Assembly: GCA_009760855.2 (NCBI GenBank)
Contig: WPIO01000320.1
Location: forward strand, 1 to 10,000
Length of the DNA stretch: 10,000 bases
Source of the DNA: Cristatella mucedo
Lineage: Eukaryota > Bryozoa > Phylactolaemata > Cristatellidae
Direction of reading: 5' to 3'
Shown here: positions 8,895 to 10,000 of the stretch, one piece after another
Layout of the letters: each line of letters opens with the position of its first letter
How positions within the stretch are numbered: the first letter of the stretch is position 1
Translations under genes and position numbers: made by a program
The notes under the pieces: generated by a model
Seen by the model: only the letters and a program-made list of their open reading frames with translations
What the model was told of the DNA's origin: nothing
Database searches by the model: none

Positions 8895-8939
8895 TACTGC
8901 CGACTGTAGATATTGTCAGGCATGGGCACTGTTGGACGT

Positions 8940-9245
8940 GCAGCTTCTCAGTGGTTGCTTATGCCAAGTAATGTAATGTATCTCCACCTGTAACTCCACG
9001 AAGCCATAAAGATTTATGTTGGTGTTATGCATGAGAATTTTCTATAGCTCACTCACAGCCTATACGGCTTTCGGTACGCATTCCGTTGCCAGCAGACTTC
9101 GTCTCACGTAACAAAGAGAAAGTGGAAAGCATAGCAGAGTCAGGAGGGCAGTTGAGGTTGTGAGCAGCACGGAAGTAGCAGCTCAAGACCGCTGGAAAGG
9201 ATGAGCCATAGTCGGTGGCAGGAGAGTAGTTGTCGTTGCATAAGA
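8940..9245 (-). repeat. Family R interspersed repeat, inverted copy D (left part only)
   Basis: The reverse complement matches copy B from about 7118 to 7430. In order it shows ACCGACTATGGCTCAT, GAGCTGCTACTT, CACTTTCTCTTTGTT, GAATGCGTACCGAAAGCCG, TATAGGCTG, GTGGAGTTACAG and ACATTACATTAC. It is more diverged than C (perhaps 75-80 percent) but collinear over about 300 bp. The outer end near 9245 abuts LINE coding sequence. The inner end fades near 8940. Its match extends about 200 bp deeper into the family than that of C. Confidence 0.8.
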
Positions 9246-9479
9246 ATCAACAGAGCTAAAGCTTCTGTTGCCGACGGTCTTTAAGCGGAGGACTGGGACA
9301 GCTAATTTATTGAACACAAATGACCTGAGGGCACGAAGAGACTGAAACTGGTGCAGCAGTTAAGCTAGGTACGAAGGAGCCAAGCCGGGGCGGGCCTTGT
9401 GGGTCAGGGTGAGAACTTTGCTCTGTATCCGTTGTTCAACCGGCACCCATCCTAGCTCTTGTAGCAAAGCAGGCACTTG
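9246..9479 (-). pseudogene. C-terminal fragment of an L2/CR1-like LINE ORF2 protein
   Basis: On the minus strand the frame reads a tail typical of L2/CR1/Rex1-group reverse transcriptase proteins: GWVPVEQRIQSKVL, then LTHKARPGLAPSYLA, a stop codon (TAA, plus-strand 9360-9362), LRALRS, and VGNRSFSSV. In intact relatives this region corresponds to LHWLPV..RI.FK.L.L.YKA..G.APSYL and later VG.RAF...AP.LWN.LP, beyond the catalytic domain. Here the similarity ends after SFSSV at about 9249, before the usual AP.LWN motif, where inverted repeat D begins. The fragment is truncated and carries a stop, so it is dead. Immediately to the right lies the N-terminal part of such a reverse transcriptase in the opposite orientation. 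Confidence 0.8.
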
Positions 9480-10000
9480 CTCAATCGGCCATAGTTGACA
9501 TTCCCGGCTGCACCTCAATGTCTATACTTGAGCAGGTCACCACTGATGTCGTCCTGAAGTTCGTATCCCAATCAAACAAGACAACATGTCCTTTGGACCC
9601 TATTTGAACTGTCTTGCTCCTACGTTGCATTGATCTGCTGACATTGATCTTGAATTGACCATGCATAACTAACATCCTTAATATGTCATTAGCCTCAGAT
9701 CATGTCCCAGCACCTTTCAATAAAGCCGTAGTCAGGCCATTTCTCACGAAAGCGACATTAGAACAAGAGAACTTGACCAACTACCGCCCAGTCTCCCTTC
9801 TACCGTTACTATCAAAGACACTGGAACGGGTCATGGGAGACCAGCTGAACTCATATATCGAAACCTCACACTTTGCTAGTAGGTTCCAGTCTGGCTTTAG
9901 AGCTGATCACCCCACAGAGTCAGCATTGCTTATGGTATACTACTTAAGAATGCAGACATGGGTAGAGTGTCTCTGCTTGTTTTGCTCAATGTTTCGGCAG
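9480..10000 (+). pseudogene. L2/CR1-like LINE reverse transcriptase, N-terminal part, degenerate and cut by window end
   Basis: In one frame from about 9480 to 9940 the translation follows the pre-finger and finger region of L2/CR1-type reverse transcriptases. It shows TTCPLDPI (9587-9604 region), LLRCIDLL, FNKAVVRPFLTKATLEQENL, NYRPVSLLPLLSKTLERV (9779-9832), and FQSGFR with HPTESALL from 9884. Stops interrupt the frame at 9605-9607 and 9656-9658. After about 9940 the match continues in another frame as NADMGRVSLLVLLNVSA, so a frameshift, probably with loss of a few codons, lies near 9935-9948. That last segment is RT motif A (normally LLDLSAAFD). Its first, catalytic Asp reads Asn (AAT, 9988-9990). 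An intact element would make an ORF2 with endonuclease and reverse transcriptase for target-primed reverse transcription. This copy cannot. The rest lies beyond the window. Confidence 0.9.

Overview
The window looks like intergenic DNA from a metazoan, most likely an invertebrate. I found no intact protein-coding gene. The evidence for this origin is a tRNA-headed SINE, fragments of an L2/CR1-type non-LTR retrotransposon, diverged interspersed repeats in both orientations, short microsatellites and only short chance reading frames. CpG is not visibly depleted, which argues against a typical heavily methylated vertebrate. I cannot name the phylum.

Layout. 1-578: no recognised feature. 579-740: a minus-strand tRNA-derived SINE with a possible 8-bp target-site duplication and an L2-like 3' tail. 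741-1255: nothing recognised. 1256-2592: copy A (+) of an unclassified interspersed repeat, here called family R. 3265-3475: copy C (-) of the left part of R. About 4081-4282: an imperfect direct duplication with 151-bp spacing. About 4600-4810: a CpG-rich, promoter-like patch. 4811-6366: no recognised gene, with one possible poly(A) signal and a GC-rich palindrome. 6367-8441: copy B (+) of R, carrying about 680 bp that copy A lacks. 8841-8894: an AT-rich tract. 8940-9245: copy D (-) of R. 9246-9479: the C-terminal tail of an L2/CR1-like LINE protein on the minus strand. 9480-10000: the start of the reverse transcriptase of such an element on the plus strand, running off the window.

Relations. 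A and B are direct repeats. C and D are inverted copies of the left part of R, each lying about 2.1 kb from the start of the matching block in A and B. R may therefore be a non-coding element about 2.1 kb long with long inverted ends, or the four copies may be independent insertions. The two LINE pieces meet head to head in the order expected of a 5'-inverted (twin-primed) insertion. The SINE tail resembles tails of L2-type LINEs, so an L2-like machinery may have mobilised it. All LINE coding pieces carry stops or frameshifts and look dead. I saw no convincing new molecular system; the family R architecture is the least explained structure here.
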